A stretch of DNA of 63,794 bases, taken from contig NZ_NSET01000034.1 of NCBI RefSeq assembly GCF_009192945.1, forward strand, positions 1-63,794. The letters run 5' to 3'. Source of the DNA: Xanthomonas maliensis. Its GTDB lineage: Bacteria; Pseudomonadota; Gammaproteobacteria; Xanthomonadales; Xanthomonadaceae. The notes beneath the pieces were generated by a model, which made no database searches, had not been told where the DNA came from, and saw only the letters and a program-made list of their open reading frames with translations. Positions 35,998-46,842 of the stretch are shown one piece after another (position 1 is the first letter of the stretch; each line of letters begins with the position of its first letter). Position numbers and translations under genes: made by a program.

Positions 35998-38667
35998 TCA
36001 AGGTGCGCGCCTGGCATCGACATTGGCCTCGGCGGACGCCAGCCGCGGTGGTGCCGGCGCCAGATAGCCCACCACCGTGCACAGCAAGCCATAGGCAATG
36101 AACGAACCGATGCCCAGCAAATTGCCCAGATGCTGACGATCGATCAGCACCAGCTTGGCCAGCACCAGGGCCATCAGCAGCGCGCCTGCGCCCCACAGCA
36201 CACGCTGGCCGCGCCGCGATCCGGTGACCCAGGCAACGACGCCGAGAATGCTCCACACCACCGCCAGGCTGGTCTGCGCCAGCTGGGTGCTGGCCAAGGC
36301 CAGGGTCCACGGCACCTGCCCCCAGTGGTGCACGCCGTGCAAGGTGCTGCTGGTCGCCACTCCCCAGGCGCACACCCCCAGCGCGATCGCCGCCGCGCGC
36401 TGGAAGGCAGCGGGCAGCCCCAGCGACCAGACCCAGCGTGCCAATAGCGCCAGCGTGGCGATCTGCACCAGTTCGCCAGGATTGAGCAAGGGCAGCCATG
36501 GCAACGGCGCAGCATCGGCCGGATCGACCAACAACGCGACCCATCCTTGGCCGAGCATGGCGAACAGCAAGGCCAGCAACGCCTGCCGGACCAGTGCGGC
36601 GTTCTGCGGCTGCGGCCATGCCAGCCAGCGCCAACGCAGCACCCCAACCGCCGCCACCGCCAACCACGGCAGCATCTGCAACGCGGAACGCCAGCCGGAG
36701 CCGAGGACCAAGCGCTCGCTCAGCCAGAACGTGGCCAGCGAAACGACGCACGGCCACATCAACCACCACGCCAGCTGCGCGGCAGCGGCACCGCTGCTTC
36801 GGTCGCTCGCCAGCACGCGCAAGGCCAGCACGCCCAGCAGCGCCAACGCCAGCCACGCAGCCCATCCCCACGCAGCAAAGGGCTGTGCGTGCACCGATGT
36901 CTGCCACATGGCCACCAGCGTCGACAGTGCAAACGTCGCCGCGACGGTCCAGCGCAAGGCTGCAGCGGGCCGGCGTCGATGCGCGGCCGCAACCACGCCC
37001 GTGCTGAGCGCCAACCATGCCAGCACCAGGTCGGGGGCATCCTGCGGATTGGCGAAGCGCAGGATCTCGTGCAGCGCACACAGCGTCCACCAGCCGATGC
37101 CCCACAGATACGCCGCCAGTGCAGTGCCGCGACGTCCCGCCGCATGCAGCGTGCCGGCGCTGACCAGGCCCGCCAGCGCCACCAGCAGCATGCTCATGCA
37201 GGTGGGATTGGCTATTGCAAGCCGATCATCGCGCCAGGCATCCACGCCGAAGGCCACCGCGATGGCTGCCAGTGCCTGCAGCGTCATGCCGGCGATCTGC
37301 GGCAAGGCGCGCCGCTGGCGCAGCCCCAGCCACAGCAACCCTGCTCCTTCCAGCGCGAAGACGCTGGCGGTGACGCGCGCCGACAAGGCCAGCGGCACCG
37401 ACAAGGTGGCGAACCCCACTGCCAACGCCGCATGTGCCTGACCCAACAGGCGGCTGGAGGCACTGCGCTGCAACCACGCGGCCAGGCCGGCATACAGGGC
37501 TGCGAGCGCCAGCGCGTACAGCGCCAACGGTGTGCGCTCCCACTCCAGCAGGGCCGCCTGCAAGGCGAAGGCCAGCAGCGGCGTGCCGAACACCAGGCTG
37601 CCATCGACGACCCGTGACGTGCCGCCATCGCCGCGACGTGCATGCAGGATGGGAATCACCAGGTACATCGCAAAGAACAGCAGCAGGAAGGGCTCGGTGC
37701 TGGCGAACTTGGCCGGCGCGTAGTCCAGCACGCCCCACACCGTGCCGATGCCGAACGTAAAGGCGAAGCCGAGCAGGTTCAGCACCCGCCATGGGCGAAC
37801 CCAGGCAATCGCCACGATCCCGCCATTGAGCAGCGCGTAATAGGTGAACAACGCAACATGGTTGGCGTTGCCGGTGGACAACCAGATCGGCGCCATGAAT
37901 CCGGCCAGCACCCCCAGCACCGCCAGCGTGCGCGAATTCTGCAACACCGCCAGCGCGCAGAGCCCGGCGATCAACAGCACGCTGATCGCCAGCGCCGGGG
38001 CCGGCTGCAACAGTCCATACACCTTGAAGGCGGCAAAGACGGTCAGCAGCAACACACCGATCGCCCCACCTTGCACGGCGAGCGCAAAGCCTGGTCGCGT
38101 CAGCCGCTGACGCCAGCCGAACGCCAGTGCACCGATGGCCAGCAGGCCGATGCCGACCAGCCGCAGCGCGATCGGCACGCGCAGCCAGCCCTGATCGCTG
38201 GCGTACTTCAGCAGCGCCGCAACGCCCGCCAGCAGTACCAGCATGCCCACCTTGACCGGTACGTTGCCTTCGGTCAGCCAACGCTTCACCCCAGCGATGC
38301 CACGCGCCCATCGCCCAGCAGCGGTGGCCGTGGGCGGTGCGCTTGCGCCTGCAGCGCGTGTGGTCGCAGATGCCACGCCTTGCACCTGCGGCTCTGGCGG
38401 CAGCGCCGCAGGCGTCGCGCGAGCGCCCACCGCGACCATCGTCTCAGCGGGCAGCGGCGGTGGCTGGACCGCTGGCGGAGGCATCGGCGTCGACGCCGCG
38501 GGCGGTCCGGTCCGGACGACGTCGTTGGATTGCGTTTGCGCGATCCACTGTTCGGCAAGCTGCAGCCGCCGCTCCAGCCGGCCGATCTTCCCTAACGCCA
38601 CGACCAGCGCCGCGACCACCACCGCGAGCCCCAGCACGACCACTGCAATGATTGCTCCCACCCACAT
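35998..38667 (-). CDS. DUF2339 multi-spanning membrane protein
   Basis: An 889-residue protein. It starts with one membrane helix (MWVGAIIAVVVLGL) and a coiled-coil-like stretch (LERRLQLAEQWIAQ), then a Pro/Ala-rich linker (about 55-135). A long array of about 20 or more hydrophobic helices fills the rest, with Trp- and Arg-marked loops such as LLKYASDQGWLRVPI. This arrangement is typical of DUF2339 proteins, whose function is unknown. ATG 38667 gives the N-terminal helix; the frame is open further upstream but with Arg-rich, non-membrane sequence. Same strand as pgk, divergent from the small secreted protein at 38935. Confidence 0.85.
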   Translation of the reverse strand: MWVGAIIAVVVLGLAVVVAALVVALGKIGRLERRLQLAEQWIAQTQSNDVVRTGPPAASTPMPPPAVQPPPLPAETMVAVGARATPAALPPEPQVQGVASATTRAAGASAPPTATAAGRWARGIAGVKRWLTEGNVPVKVGMLVLLAGVAALLKYASDQGWLRVPIALRLVGIGLLAIGALAFGWRQRLTRPGFALAVQGGAIGVLLLTVFAAFKVYGLLQPAPALAISVLLIAGLCALAVLQNSRTLAVLGVLAGFMAPIWLSTGNANHVALFTYYALLNGGIVAIAWVRPWRVLNLLGFAFTFGIGTVWGVLDYAPAKFASTEPFLLLFFAMYLVIPILHARRGDGGTSRVVDGSLVFGTPLLAFALQAALLEWERTPLALYALALAALYAGLAAWLQRSASSRLLGQAHAALAVGFATLSVPLALSARVTASVFALEGAGLLWLGLRQRRALPQIAGMTLQALAAIAVAFGVDAWRDDRLAIANPTCMSMLLVALAGLVSAGTLHAAGRRGTALAAYLWGIGWWTLCALHEILRFANPQDAPDLVLAWLALSTGVVAAAHRRRPAAALRWTVAATFALSTLVAMWQTSVHAQPFAAWGWAAWLALALLGVLALRVLASDRSSGAAAAQLAWWLMWPCVVSLATFWLSERLVLGSGWRSALQMLPWLAVAAVGVLRWRWLAWPQPQNAALVRQALLALLFAMLGQGWVALLVDPADAAPLPWLPLLNPGELVQIATLALLARWVWSLGLPAAFQRAAAIALGVCAWGVATSSTLHGVHHWGQVPWTLALASTQLAQTSLAVVWSILGVVAWVTGSRRGQRVLWGAGALLMALVLAKLVLIDRQHLGNLLGIGSFIAYGLLCTVVGYLAPAPPRLASAEANVDARRAP

Positions 38668-38934
38668 CCCCCGGCATCCGGCCGACAACCCGGCACCATA
38701 CGCTCTGCGGCGTGCGGATGCAGCGTCGGCTGCGCGGGGATGCTCGCTTCGCCCCTGCGCTCTGCCTGCGCGACGCTTCCGCCCGCCACCACTGCCCTCA
38801 CCGCGCAGAGACCGCCGGCGACGTCGGTAGCGCGCTTGCGGACGCAATGGTTGCCTGTCTATGCTTGCCGCACTGCGGTCAGGAAGGAGGCCGCTACGCG
38901 CCTCTGGTCGCCCCACCTACGCAAGGATGCAAGG

Positions 38935-39408
38935 ATGCTGAAACCTCGCCCTGTCCCGCTGGCACGCGCCTGTGCGCTGCTCTTGCTCGTTGGCGCCCCC
39001 CTGGCCCACGGCCAGCTGTTCGCCGACCCCGAAGCGATCGCCAAGGCCTGGCTCGGCCACGATGCCAGCGAGCTCATGCTGCAGTGGCCGGTCGATCGCG
39101 GCCTGTACATTTCGGAAAATGTGCAGACACAGGAAACGGCCTACACCTACAACTTCGGCATCCCCGCCCATTACCGCACCGATTACTGGGTCGAGCAAGG
39201 CCCCATGGTTGGCGTGGTGCAGGGCGGCGGCGTTGCCACGCCGATCTTCTCGCAGGAGCTGCACAGCAGCAAAACCTTCGTGCCGCAGGAAGATCATTGC
39301 GAGGTGACGTTCGTCGCCGATGCGCAAGGCATCATCTCGCGCTACGACTTCGCAGGCAGCAAGTGCAAACCCTATATCCGTGGCTGGGGCCGGCCCAAGA
39401 AGCGCTGA
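38935..39408 (+). CDS. Small secreted hypothetical protein
   Basis: A 157-residue protein with a signal peptide (ACALLLLVGAPLAHG, cleavage near residue 25). The mature part is rich in aromatic residues (ETAYTYNFGIPAHYRTDYW) and has two Cys near the end (DHCEVTF, GSKCKPY), a possible disulfide. I do not recognise a family name. The start follows an AAGG site. It is 47 bases before another small secreted protein in the same direction; the two could be an operon. Confidence 0.7.
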   Translation: MLKPRPVPLARACALLLLVGAPLAHGQLFADPEAIAKAWLGHDASELMLQWPVDRGLYISENVQTQETAYTYNFGIPAHYRTDYWVEQGPMVGVVQGGGVATPIFSQELHSSKTFVPQEDHCEVTFVADAQGIISRYDFAGSKCKPYIRGWGRPKKR

Positions 39409-39455
39409 TTCGCCCCGTCCGTTCGTCCGCAGGTCCACCGCATGGAGAGCATCGC

Positions 39456-39917
39456 ATGACCCTCAACCGCCCCCTCGTCGCAACGGCCTGCAGCCTGCTG
39501 CTCCTGCTCGCGCCGACCGTCCCGACCAGCGCCCTGGCACAGGACGCCCGCCACGGCGCCATCGTCGCGCTCGAACCGATCGAGAACCGCGGCGACGACG
39601 TGCCCGAGCGCACCAAGAAATTCGGCCACGTCGGCAGTGTGCTGGGCGGACTGGTCGGCGGCAGGCTTGGTGTGGAATCGAAGTCCGCGTTGGTCGGCCC
39701 CGATCAGACCCAGAAACTGGGCAATAGCGCCGGCGAAATGGCCGGCACCCGTCTTGCTGGCAACGGTCCGGCCGCGCATTACATGGTCAAGATCCGCTTC
39801 GACAACAAGTCGCAGGTCGTGTTGTCGAAGGCTGCCACGGAGTTGAAAGGACTGGACGTCGGCAGCCGGGTGGTGGTCAGCGGCAGCGGTCAGGACATGC
39901 GGATCGCTGCGGAATGA
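39456..39917 (+). CDS. Small secreted protein with glycine-zipper motif
   Basis: A 153-residue protein with a signal peptide ending TSALAQ. A short glycine-zipper-like stretch (VLGGLVGGRLG near residue 65) is followed by a beta-rich C-terminal domain (MVKIRFDNKSQVVLS, GSRVVVSGSG). This layout recalls SlyB/Pcp-type envelope proteins, but no lipobox is seen. The function is unknown. ATG at 39456 chosen for the signal peptide; the long frame upstream is a shadow of other genes. Confidence 0.68.
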   Translation: MTLNRPLVATACSLLLLLAPTVPTSALAQDARHGAIVALEPIENRGDDVPERTKKFGHVGSVLGGLVGGRLGVESKSALVGPDQTQKLGNSAGEMAGTRLAGNGPAAHYMVKIRFDNKSQVVLSKAATELKGLDVGSRVVVSGSGQDMRIAAE

Positions 39918-39972
39918 CTTCGATGCCAGGGCGATGACGCGGCTCAGCGCGCGCCTGGCGCGGCCCCAATGA

Positions 39973-39993
39973 AGCCCCGGCAGTGCCGGGGCT
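39973..39993. terminator. Hairpin between convergent genes
   Basis: A 9-base stem, AGCCCCGGC with its complement, and a 3-base loop. Located between the small secreted protein gene and gap. T-rich sequence follows on the minus strand (TTCATT), so it best suits termination of gap. Confidence 0.6.
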
Positions 39994-40017
39994 CGGGCGT
40001 GAGGCAAAGGTGCTGAC

Positions 40018-41546
<1,529 letters not shown>

Positions 41547-42170
41547 ATGCATCTGCGTCCCTGCCTATTGATCGCCGGCGTCCTCACTGCCCTTGCCGCT
41601 CCTCCGGCCCTGGCCCAATCCAAGGGCGATTGGACCATGGCCGTCGGCGCGCATCAGGTCGCCCCCAGGTCGGACAACGGCCGCCTGGCCGGCGGCACGC
41701 TTGCGGTCGACGTCGGCAAGGACATCCGACCGACCCTCACCGCTGAATACTTCGTTGCCAACGCGCTTGGCATCGAGGTCCTGGCCGCCTTGCCCTTCGA
41801 GCACGACATCCAGTTGCGCGGCCTGGGCCGGGTCGGCAGCACCAAGCACCTGCCGCCAGTGGTGAGCCTGCAATACCACTTCAACTCCCAGGGTGCGGTG
41901 TCGCCGTTTCTCGGCGCGGGCATCAATTACACGCACTTTTTTGCCAGCAAGACCCGCGGCGCCCTGGCGGGCAGCGACCTGGAGCTGGGCGATTCCTGGG
42001 GCCTGGCCGCGCATGCCGGGGTCGACATCGCGCTGAGCGCGCGCGGCGCGCTGCGGGTGGATGTGCGCTGGATCGATATCGACAGCACCGTCCGGTTAGA
42101 CGGCCAACGCCTCGGCACCGTCACCATCGACCCGCTGGTGTACGGCCTGGCCTACGTCCATCGGTTCTGA
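41547..42170 (+). CDS. OmpW-family outer membrane protein
   Basis: A 207-residue beta-barrel protein. The signal peptide ends PPALAQ near residue 24. The rest has the alternating pattern of OmpW: SKGDWTMAVGAHQVAP, VSLQYHFNSQGAVSPFLGAG (barrel strand), INYTHFF, and a C-terminal Phe (LAYVHRF) as the outer-membrane insertion signal. OmpW proteins form small hydrophobic channels. The start is chosen for the signal peptide. Monocistronic, about 97 bases before the S1/P1 nuclease. Confidence 0.88.
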   Translation: MHLRPCLLIAGVLTALAAPPALAQSKGDWTMAVGAHQVAPRSDNGRLAGGTLAVDVGKDIRPTLTAEYFVANALGIEVLAALPFEHDIQLRGLGRVGSTKHLPPVVSLQYHFNSQGAVSPFLGAGINYTHFFASKTRGALAGSDLELGDSWGLAAHAGVDIALSARGALRVDVRWIDIDSTVRLDGQRLGTVTIDPLVYGLAYVHRF

Positions 42171-42266
42171 GCGCGCAACCATCCCGGGCCGGCAGACTGC
42201 TGGTCCGGTCACGCGCACGTCGCAGTAGCGACCGGGCAGTCATCAAGCCGGCGTTAGAATTGCGCC

Positions 42267-43082
42267 ATGACCTCGAAACTCTCTCTGCTGCTGTCGTGCC
42301 TGGGCGCCGCGTCGCTCAGCCTGCTGTCTTCCACCGCCCTGGCCTGGGGTCCGCAAGGCCACCGCCTGGTCGCCCGGATCGCCGAAACCGAACTCGATCC
42401 ACAGGCGCGTGCGCAGGTGGCGCAACTCCTGGCCGGCGAGCCGGATCCCACCCTGGCCGGTGTCGCCACTTGGGCCGACGAGCTGCGCGCCCACGACCCG
42501 GACCTGGGCAAGCGCTCGGGCCCATGGCACTACGTCAACCTCGGCGAACACGATTGCGCCTACGATCCGGCACGCGACTGCCCCGACGGCAACTGCGTGA
42601 TCGCCGCGCTGGATGCGCAGGCCAAGCTGCTGGCCGATCGCAATCAGCCGTTGGACGTGCGGCGCCAAGCGCTCAAGTTCGTGGTGCATTTCGTCGGCGA
42701 CATCCATCAGCCCATGCATGCTGGCTACGCGCACGACAAGGGCGGCAACGATTTCCAGCTGCAGGTCGAGGGCAAGGGCAGCAATCTGCATGCCCTGTGG
42801 GACAGCGGCATGCTCAATAGTCGCCACCTCAGCGACGATGCCTATCTGCAGCGCCTGTTGGCCTTGCCGGCCACTCCCGCCAGCACGCCCGCATTCCCGC
42901 CCGCCGGACTGGCCTGGGCACAGGCTTCGTGCCGGATCGCGATCGCACCCGGCGCCTATCCGCCCACCCATGTGCTGTCGCCAGCCTATATCGATACCTA
43001 TCGGCCGATCGCCGAGGCGCAGTTGCGCGCAGCCGGCGACCACCTGGCCGCGTTGCTCAATGCCGCACTGGATCCACACTGA
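42267..43082 (+). CDS. S1/P1-type nuclease
   Basis: A 271-residue secreted, zinc-dependent nuclease. The signal peptide ends STALA, so the mature protein begins WGPQGHRLV; its N-terminal Trp is a zinc ligand in this family. Further motifs: GPWHYVNLGEH, FVVHFVGDIHQPMHAGY and GGNDFQLQVEG, together giving the His/Asp zinc site, then NLHALWDSGML. It probably degrades single-stranded nucleic acid outside the inner membrane or in the surroundings. Next gene after 13 bases. Confidence 0.93.
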   Translation: MTSKLSLLLSCLGAASLSLLSSTALAWGPQGHRLVARIAETELDPQARAQVAQLLAGEPDPTLAGVATWADELRAHDPDLGKRSGPWHYVNLGEHDCAYDPARDCPDGNCVIAALDAQAKLLADRNQPLDVRRQALKFVVHFVGDIHQPMHAGYAHDKGGNDFQLQVEGKGSNLHALWDSGMLNSRHLSDDAYLQRLLALPATPASTPAFPPAGLAWAQASCRIAIAPGAYPPTHVLSPAYIDTYRPIAEAQLRAAGDHLAALLNAALDPH

Positions 43083-43095
43083 CACGGAGGTCGCG

Positions 43096-43935
43096 ATGCA
43101 GCCGCAGGTCGTGCCGTTTTTTCACCCGGACAGCAATACCTTCACCTACCTGGTCGCCGATGCGGCCACCGGCATCGCCGCGGTCATCGATCCAACGCTG
43201 GATTACGCGGCCGAGACCGCCACGGTTGCCACGCAGGCGGCACAAGCCATTGTCGATAGCGTGCAGCGGCTCGGCTGGCAGGTGCACTGGCTGCTGGAAA
43301 CCCATGCGCATGCCGACCATCTGTCGGCCGCGCAATGGCTGAAACGGCAGTGGCCGCAGGCACGCGTCGGCATCGGCGAGGGTATCCAGCAGGTACAGCG
43401 AAACCTGGCGCCGCGCTGCGGCCTGCCCGCAGATTTTCGTGCCGACGGCTCGCAGTTCGACCACTTGTTCGCCGACCAGGAGGTGTTCGCAGTGGGAACG
43501 CTGCAGGGGCGGGTGATCGCCGTGCCCGGACATACCAGCGACAGCGTCGCCTACTTGATCGGCGATGCGCTGTTTCCCGGCGACTCCCTGTTCATGCCCG
43601 ACGCCGGCACGGCGCGCTGCGACTTCCCCGGCGGCGACGCACAGCAGCTGTATGCATCGATCCAGCGTCTGTACGCGCTGCCGGACAGCACGCGCGTGTT
43701 CGTCTGTCACGACTACGGCCCGGGTGGACGCGCGATCGCATTCCAGAGCAGCATCGGCGAACAACGTCGCCACAACATCCATGTGCGCGATGGCGTCGAC
43801 GCGGCCAGCTTCGTGGCGCAACGACAGGCGCGCGATGCCAGCTTGTCCGAACCACGCCTGATCGGCCCAGCGCTGCAGGCCAATCTGCAGGCCGGCGCGT
43901 TCGAGCAGGCATCGTCGATCGCGCCCACCACCTGA
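43096..43935 (+). CDS. Metallo-beta-lactamase-fold hydrolase, ETHE1/persulfide-dioxygenase-like
   Basis: A 279-residue cytoplasmic protein with the MBL metal site: THAHADHLSAAQWLK (HxHxDH), GHTSDSVAY, DAGTARCDFPGG and FVCHDYGPGG. The DAGTARCDFPGG motif and N-terminal FTYLVAD point to the ETHE1-like branch, which oxidises persulfides or related sulfur compounds in known members. No rhodanese domain is fused. ATG 43096 follows a GGAGG site 13 bases after the nuclease stop, so the two genes may be co-transcribed although their roles differ. Substrate inferred from the family only. Confidence 0.82.
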   Translation: MQPQVVPFFHPDSNTFTYLVADAATGIAAVIDPTLDYAAETATVATQAAQAIVDSVQRLGWQVHWLLETHAHADHLSAAQWLKRQWPQARVGIGEGIQQVQRNLAPRCGLPADFRADGSQFDHLFADQEVFAVGTLQGRVIAVPGHTSDSVAYLIGDALFPGDSLFMPDAGTARCDFPGGDAQQLYASIQRLYALPDSTRVFVCHDYGPGGRAIAFQSSIGEQRRHNIHVRDGVDAASFVAQRQARDASLSEPRLIGPALQANLQAGAFEQASSIAPTT

Positions 43936-43990
43936 TCCAGCCGCCGCACCCGCTATGATCGGGCGTTGATCGGATCTGGAGCCTTCCCCC

Positions 43991-44767
43991 ATGCGTGCAC
44001 TCGCTTTCTGGCGTCAGGCCATCTGCCTGCTGTTGCTGGCGCTTCCGATCATCGGCGCCGCGCAGTCTCTTCCGTTGACGGTCTTCGCCGCGGCAAGCCT
44101 GAAGGAATCCATGGACGAAGCGGCCGCTGCCTATACCGCGGCAACCGGCACGCCGGTGCGCGTGTCCTACGCCGCCAGCTCGGCATTGGCACGGCAGATC
44201 GAACAAGGCGCGCCGGCCGACGTGTTCTTCTCGGCCGACCTGGAATGGATGGACCATCTGCAGCAACGCGGCCGGCTCGCGGCGGCGCAGCGGCGCACGC
44301 TGCTGGGCAATACCCTGGTGCTGGTGGCACCGCACGACAGCACCTTGCAAGTGGATCCACGCCAGCCCGGCGCGATCGCCAAGGCGCTCGGCGCCGATGG
44401 CAGGCTGGCGGTCGGCCAGACCAGCAGCGTGCCGGCCGGCAAATACGCCGCCGCTGCACTTCGCCACCTGAAACAATGGGAAAGCCTGCGCCCCCGGCTG
44501 GCCGAGGCCGATAGCGTGCGCGCGGCGCTGATGCTGGTGGCGCGCGGCGAAGCACCGCTGGGCATCGTCTACGGTTCCGACGCGCAAGCCGAGCCCAAGG
44601 TCCGCGTGGTTGCCGTCCTGCCCGAGGACAGCCATCCGCCGATCCTGTACCCGGTCGCGGCGTTGCAGGGCGCCCGGCAGAGCGAGGCCAGCGCGTTCGT
44701 GCGCTGGCTGGCCAGCGCGCCGGCGAAGGCGATCTTCGCGCGTCGCGGTTTCCTGCCCCGCGACTGA
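43991..44767 (+). CDS. modA: Molybdate ABC transporter substrate-binding protein
   Basis: A 258-residue periplasmic binding protein. The signal peptide ends IIGAAQ, followed by [18 protein letters not shown] with the oxyanion-binding Ser region typical of ModA. Further: [47 protein letters not shown] and GIVYGSDA. Binds molybdate (or tungstate) for ModBC. It heads a compact modABC set: modB starts 7 bases after its stop. Confidence 0.93.
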   Translation: MRALAFWRQAICLLLLALPIIGAAQSLPLTVFAAASLKESMDEAAAAYTAATGTPVRVSYAASSALARQIEQGAPADVFFSADLEWMDHLQQRGRLAAAQRRTLLGNTLVLVAPHDSTLQVDPRQPGAIAKALGADGRLAVGQTSSVPAGKYAAAALRHLKQWESLRPRLAEADSVRAALMLVARGEAPLGIVYGSDAQAEPKVRVVAVLPEDSHPPILYPVAALQGARQSEASAFVRWLASAPAKAIFARRGFLPRD

Positions 44768-44774
44768 CGCCGGC

Positions 44775-45470
44775 TTGAGCATCTTCACCGCCGAAGAACT
44801 GACCGCGATCGGCCTGAGTCTGAAGGTGGCCGCGGTCGCCGCCATCGCCAGCCTGCCTCCGGGCATCGCTTGCGGCTGGCTGCTTGCACGTCGGCGCTTT
44901 CCCGGCAAGGCGCTGCTGGATGCGCTGCTGCATCTGCCGCTGGTGATGCCGCCGGTGGTGACCGGCTATGCGCTGCTGGTGCTGCTGGGGACGCAGGGGC
45001 CAGTGGGGCGCTTCCTGCTGGCACAGTTCGGCATCCAGTTCGCCTTCCGCTGGACCGGTGCCGCGCTGGCGTGCGCAGTGATGGGATTCCCATTGATGGT
45101 GCGTGCGATCCGGCTGTCGATCGAGGCCACCGACCGCCGGCTGGAAGCCGCCGCCGCCACGCTCGGTGCCGGCCCGTGGCGGGTGTTCTTCAGCATCACC
45201 TTGCCGTTGGCCTGGCCGGGCCTGGTCGCCGGCATGATGCTGGCGTTCGCCAAGGCGCTGGGCGAATTCGGCGCGACGATCACCTTCGTTTCCAATATCC
45301 CTGGCGAAACGCAGACGCTGTCGTCGGCGATCTACGGCCTGATGCAGGTGCCCGGAATGGAAGCGGGCGTCTGGCGCCTGGCCGGCGTGGCGCTGGCGAT
45401 CTCGCTGGCCGCCCTGCTGCTGTCCGAATGGCTGGTGCGGCGACCGCATCCGCGCGAGGACGAGGTCTGA
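44775..45470 (+). CDS. modB: Molybdate ABC transporter permease
   Basis: A 231-residue inner-membrane permease with five to six hydrophobic segments. The binding-protein-dependent transport signature appears as EAAAATLGAGPWRVFFSITL, with FAKALGEFGATITF following, as in ModB/CysW. The best start is TTG at 44775, giving the normal family N-terminus (FTAEELTAIGLSLKVA); no ATG is suitably placed. Its stop overlaps the modC start (TGATG). Confidence 0.9.
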   Translation: MSIFTAEELTAIGLSLKVAAVAAIASLPPGIACGWLLARRRFPGKALLDALLHLPLVMPPVVTGYALLVLLGTQGPVGRFLLAQFGIQFAFRWTGAALACAVMGFPLMVRAIRLSIEATDRRLEAAAATLGAGPWRVFFSITLPLAWPGLVAGMMLAFAKALGEFGATITFVSNIPGETQTLSSAIYGLMQVPGMEAGVWRLAGVALAISLAALLLSEWLVRRPHPREDEV

Positions 45471-46084
45471 TGCTCGACATCGACCTGCACGTGCAGCGCG
45501 GGCGCTTCCAGCGTCGGATCCGCATCGACGATCCGGCACGCGTGGTGGCGTTGGTGGGCCCCTCCGGCGCTGGCAAGACCACCGTGCTCAACGCCATCGC
45601 CGGCTTGGTGCGGCCACAGGCCGGGCATATCCGCATCGATGGTCGCTGTCTGTACGACCATCGCCAGCGCATTGATCTGCCGACGCATCGGCGCCGGATC
45701 GGTTATGTGTTCCAGGACGCGCGCCTGTTCCCGCACCTGGATGTGCGTGAGAATCTGCGCTATGGCCGCCACGGTCACGGCCCGGATCACTTCGGCTTCG
45801 ATGACGTGGTGGCCTTGCTCGGTATCGGCGAGCTATTGCGACGTCGCCCGCGCACGCTGTCCGGCGGCGAGGCGCAACGCGTGGCGATCGGCCGGGCGCT
45901 GTTGTCGCAACCGGCGATCCTGCTGTTCGACGAACCGTTGTCGGCGCTGGATCAAGCCAGGCGCGAGGAGTTGATTCCCTATCTGCAGCGCGTTCGCGAC
46001 CAGATCCGCCTGCCGATGCTCTACGTCAGCCACAACCCCGACGAAGTGCAGCGCATCGCCGACAGCGTGCACGTGCTCGATTGA
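45470..46084 (+). CDS. modC: Molybdate ABC transporter ATPase, short form
   Basis: A 204-residue ABC ATPase: Walker A GPSGAGKTTVLNAI, Q-loop GYVFQDARLFPHLDV, signature TLSGGEAQRVAIGRAL, Walker B ILLFDEPLSALD and H-loop YVSHNPDEV. All ATPase motifs are present. E. coli ModC is about 350 residues and carries a C-terminal TOBE (molybdate-binding) domain, absent here; the gene ends cleanly right after the ATPase core. Follows modB with TGATG overlap. No modE regulator or molybdate riboswitch was recognised nearby. Confidence 0.9.
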   Translation: MLDIDLHVQRGRFQRRIRIDDPARVVALVGPSGAGKTTVLNAIAGLVRPQAGHIRIDGRCLYDHRQRIDLPTHRRRIGYVFQDARLFPHLDVRENLRYGRHGHGPDHFGFDDVVALLGIGELLRRRPRTLSGGEAQRVAIGRALLSQPAILLFDEPLSALDQARREELIPYLQRVRDQIRLPMLYVSHNPDEVQRIADSVHVLD

Positions 46085-46137
46085 GCGCTGTCGCCGTCTT
46101 CACCGCAGCAGCGCGACCATGCCGGCGGAGGGCGACG

Positions 46138-46695
46138 ATGAAGCGATACCGAAAGGAGCCATTCCCGGTCGACCAGGCCCGCCGGTTTCTCGAACCGGGG
46201 CCGGTCGTCCTGGTGAGTTCCGCGCACCTTGGCGAGCGCGACATCATGACGATGGGCTGGCACATGGTGCTGGAGTTTTCGCCGTCGCTGGTGGCCTGCT
46301 GCATCGCGCGCGGCAATCGCAGCTTCGACTTGATCCGACGCAGCCGCCAGTGCGTGATCAACGTGCCGACCGTTGCGCTGCTGGACACGCTGGTGGACAT
46401 CGGCAACTGCAGCGGTAGCGAAGGCGACAAGTTCGCGCGCTTTGGCCTGACCGCGGTGGAGAGCGCACAGGTAGATGCCCCTGCCATCGCCGAATGCCCG
46501 GCCAGCTTCGAATGCCGTCTGCACGATGGCCGGCAGATCGCCCGCCACAACCTGTTCGTGTTTGAAATCGTACGCGCACAGGTGGCCAAACGCCCTGCGC
46601 GGCCCACCACCGTGCATTACCGCGGTGATGGCCGCTTCATGGTGTCTGGACACGAGGTGTCGCGCCGGCGTCGGTTTCGCCCGGAGATGCTCTAG
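46138..46695 (+). CDS. Flavin-reductase-like FMN-binding protein
   Basis: A 185-residue split-barrel protein of the flavin reductase (DIM6/NTAB) family. It has PGPVVLVSSAHLGERDIMTM near residue 20, SLVACCIARGNRSFDLIRRS, CVINVPTVALLDTLVDIG, and GRQIARHNLFVFEIV. It likely binds FMN and reduces flavin or a small substrate; the substrate is unknown. ATG 46138 follows a GGAGGG site; the longer frame overlaps the modC stop and is less likely. Its stop TAG lies inside the start of the inverted-repeat element. Confidence 0.85.
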   Translation: MKRYRKEPFPVDQARRFLEPGPVVLVSSAHLGERDIMTMGWHMVLEFSPSLVACCIARGNRSFDLIRRSRQCVINVPTVALLDTLVDIGNCSGSEGDKFARFGLTAVESAQVDAPAIAECPASFECRLHDGRQIARHNLFVFEIVRAQVAKRPARPTTVHYRGDGRFMVSGHEVSRRRRFRPEML

Positions 46696-46833
46696 GGCGT
46701 GTCATGTCCGTTGAGATGAGTGCTTTCCGCAGGTTGGCCATCAGCGGCACGGAGCGTACGCCGCGCCCTGTAATACTCGCTCCGCAGCGCTGACGGCCAA
46801 CGCATGTCGTCTCAATGTGGATACACGCTCTAG
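46692..46833. repeat. MITE-like imperfect inverted repeat
   Basis: About 142 bases whose two halves are imperfect reverse complements. The ends are CTAGGGCGTGT and, inverted, CTAGAGCGTGT. Inner blocks TTGGCCATCAGCG / TTGGCCGTCAGCG and CGGAGCG are shared, with a loop near 46762. The ends carry a CTAG-like duplication. No ORF is inside. It is likely a mobile miniature element or a hairpin repeat, inserted at the flavin-reductase stop. Confidence 0.6.
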
Positions 46834-46842
46834 CCCGCGCCT

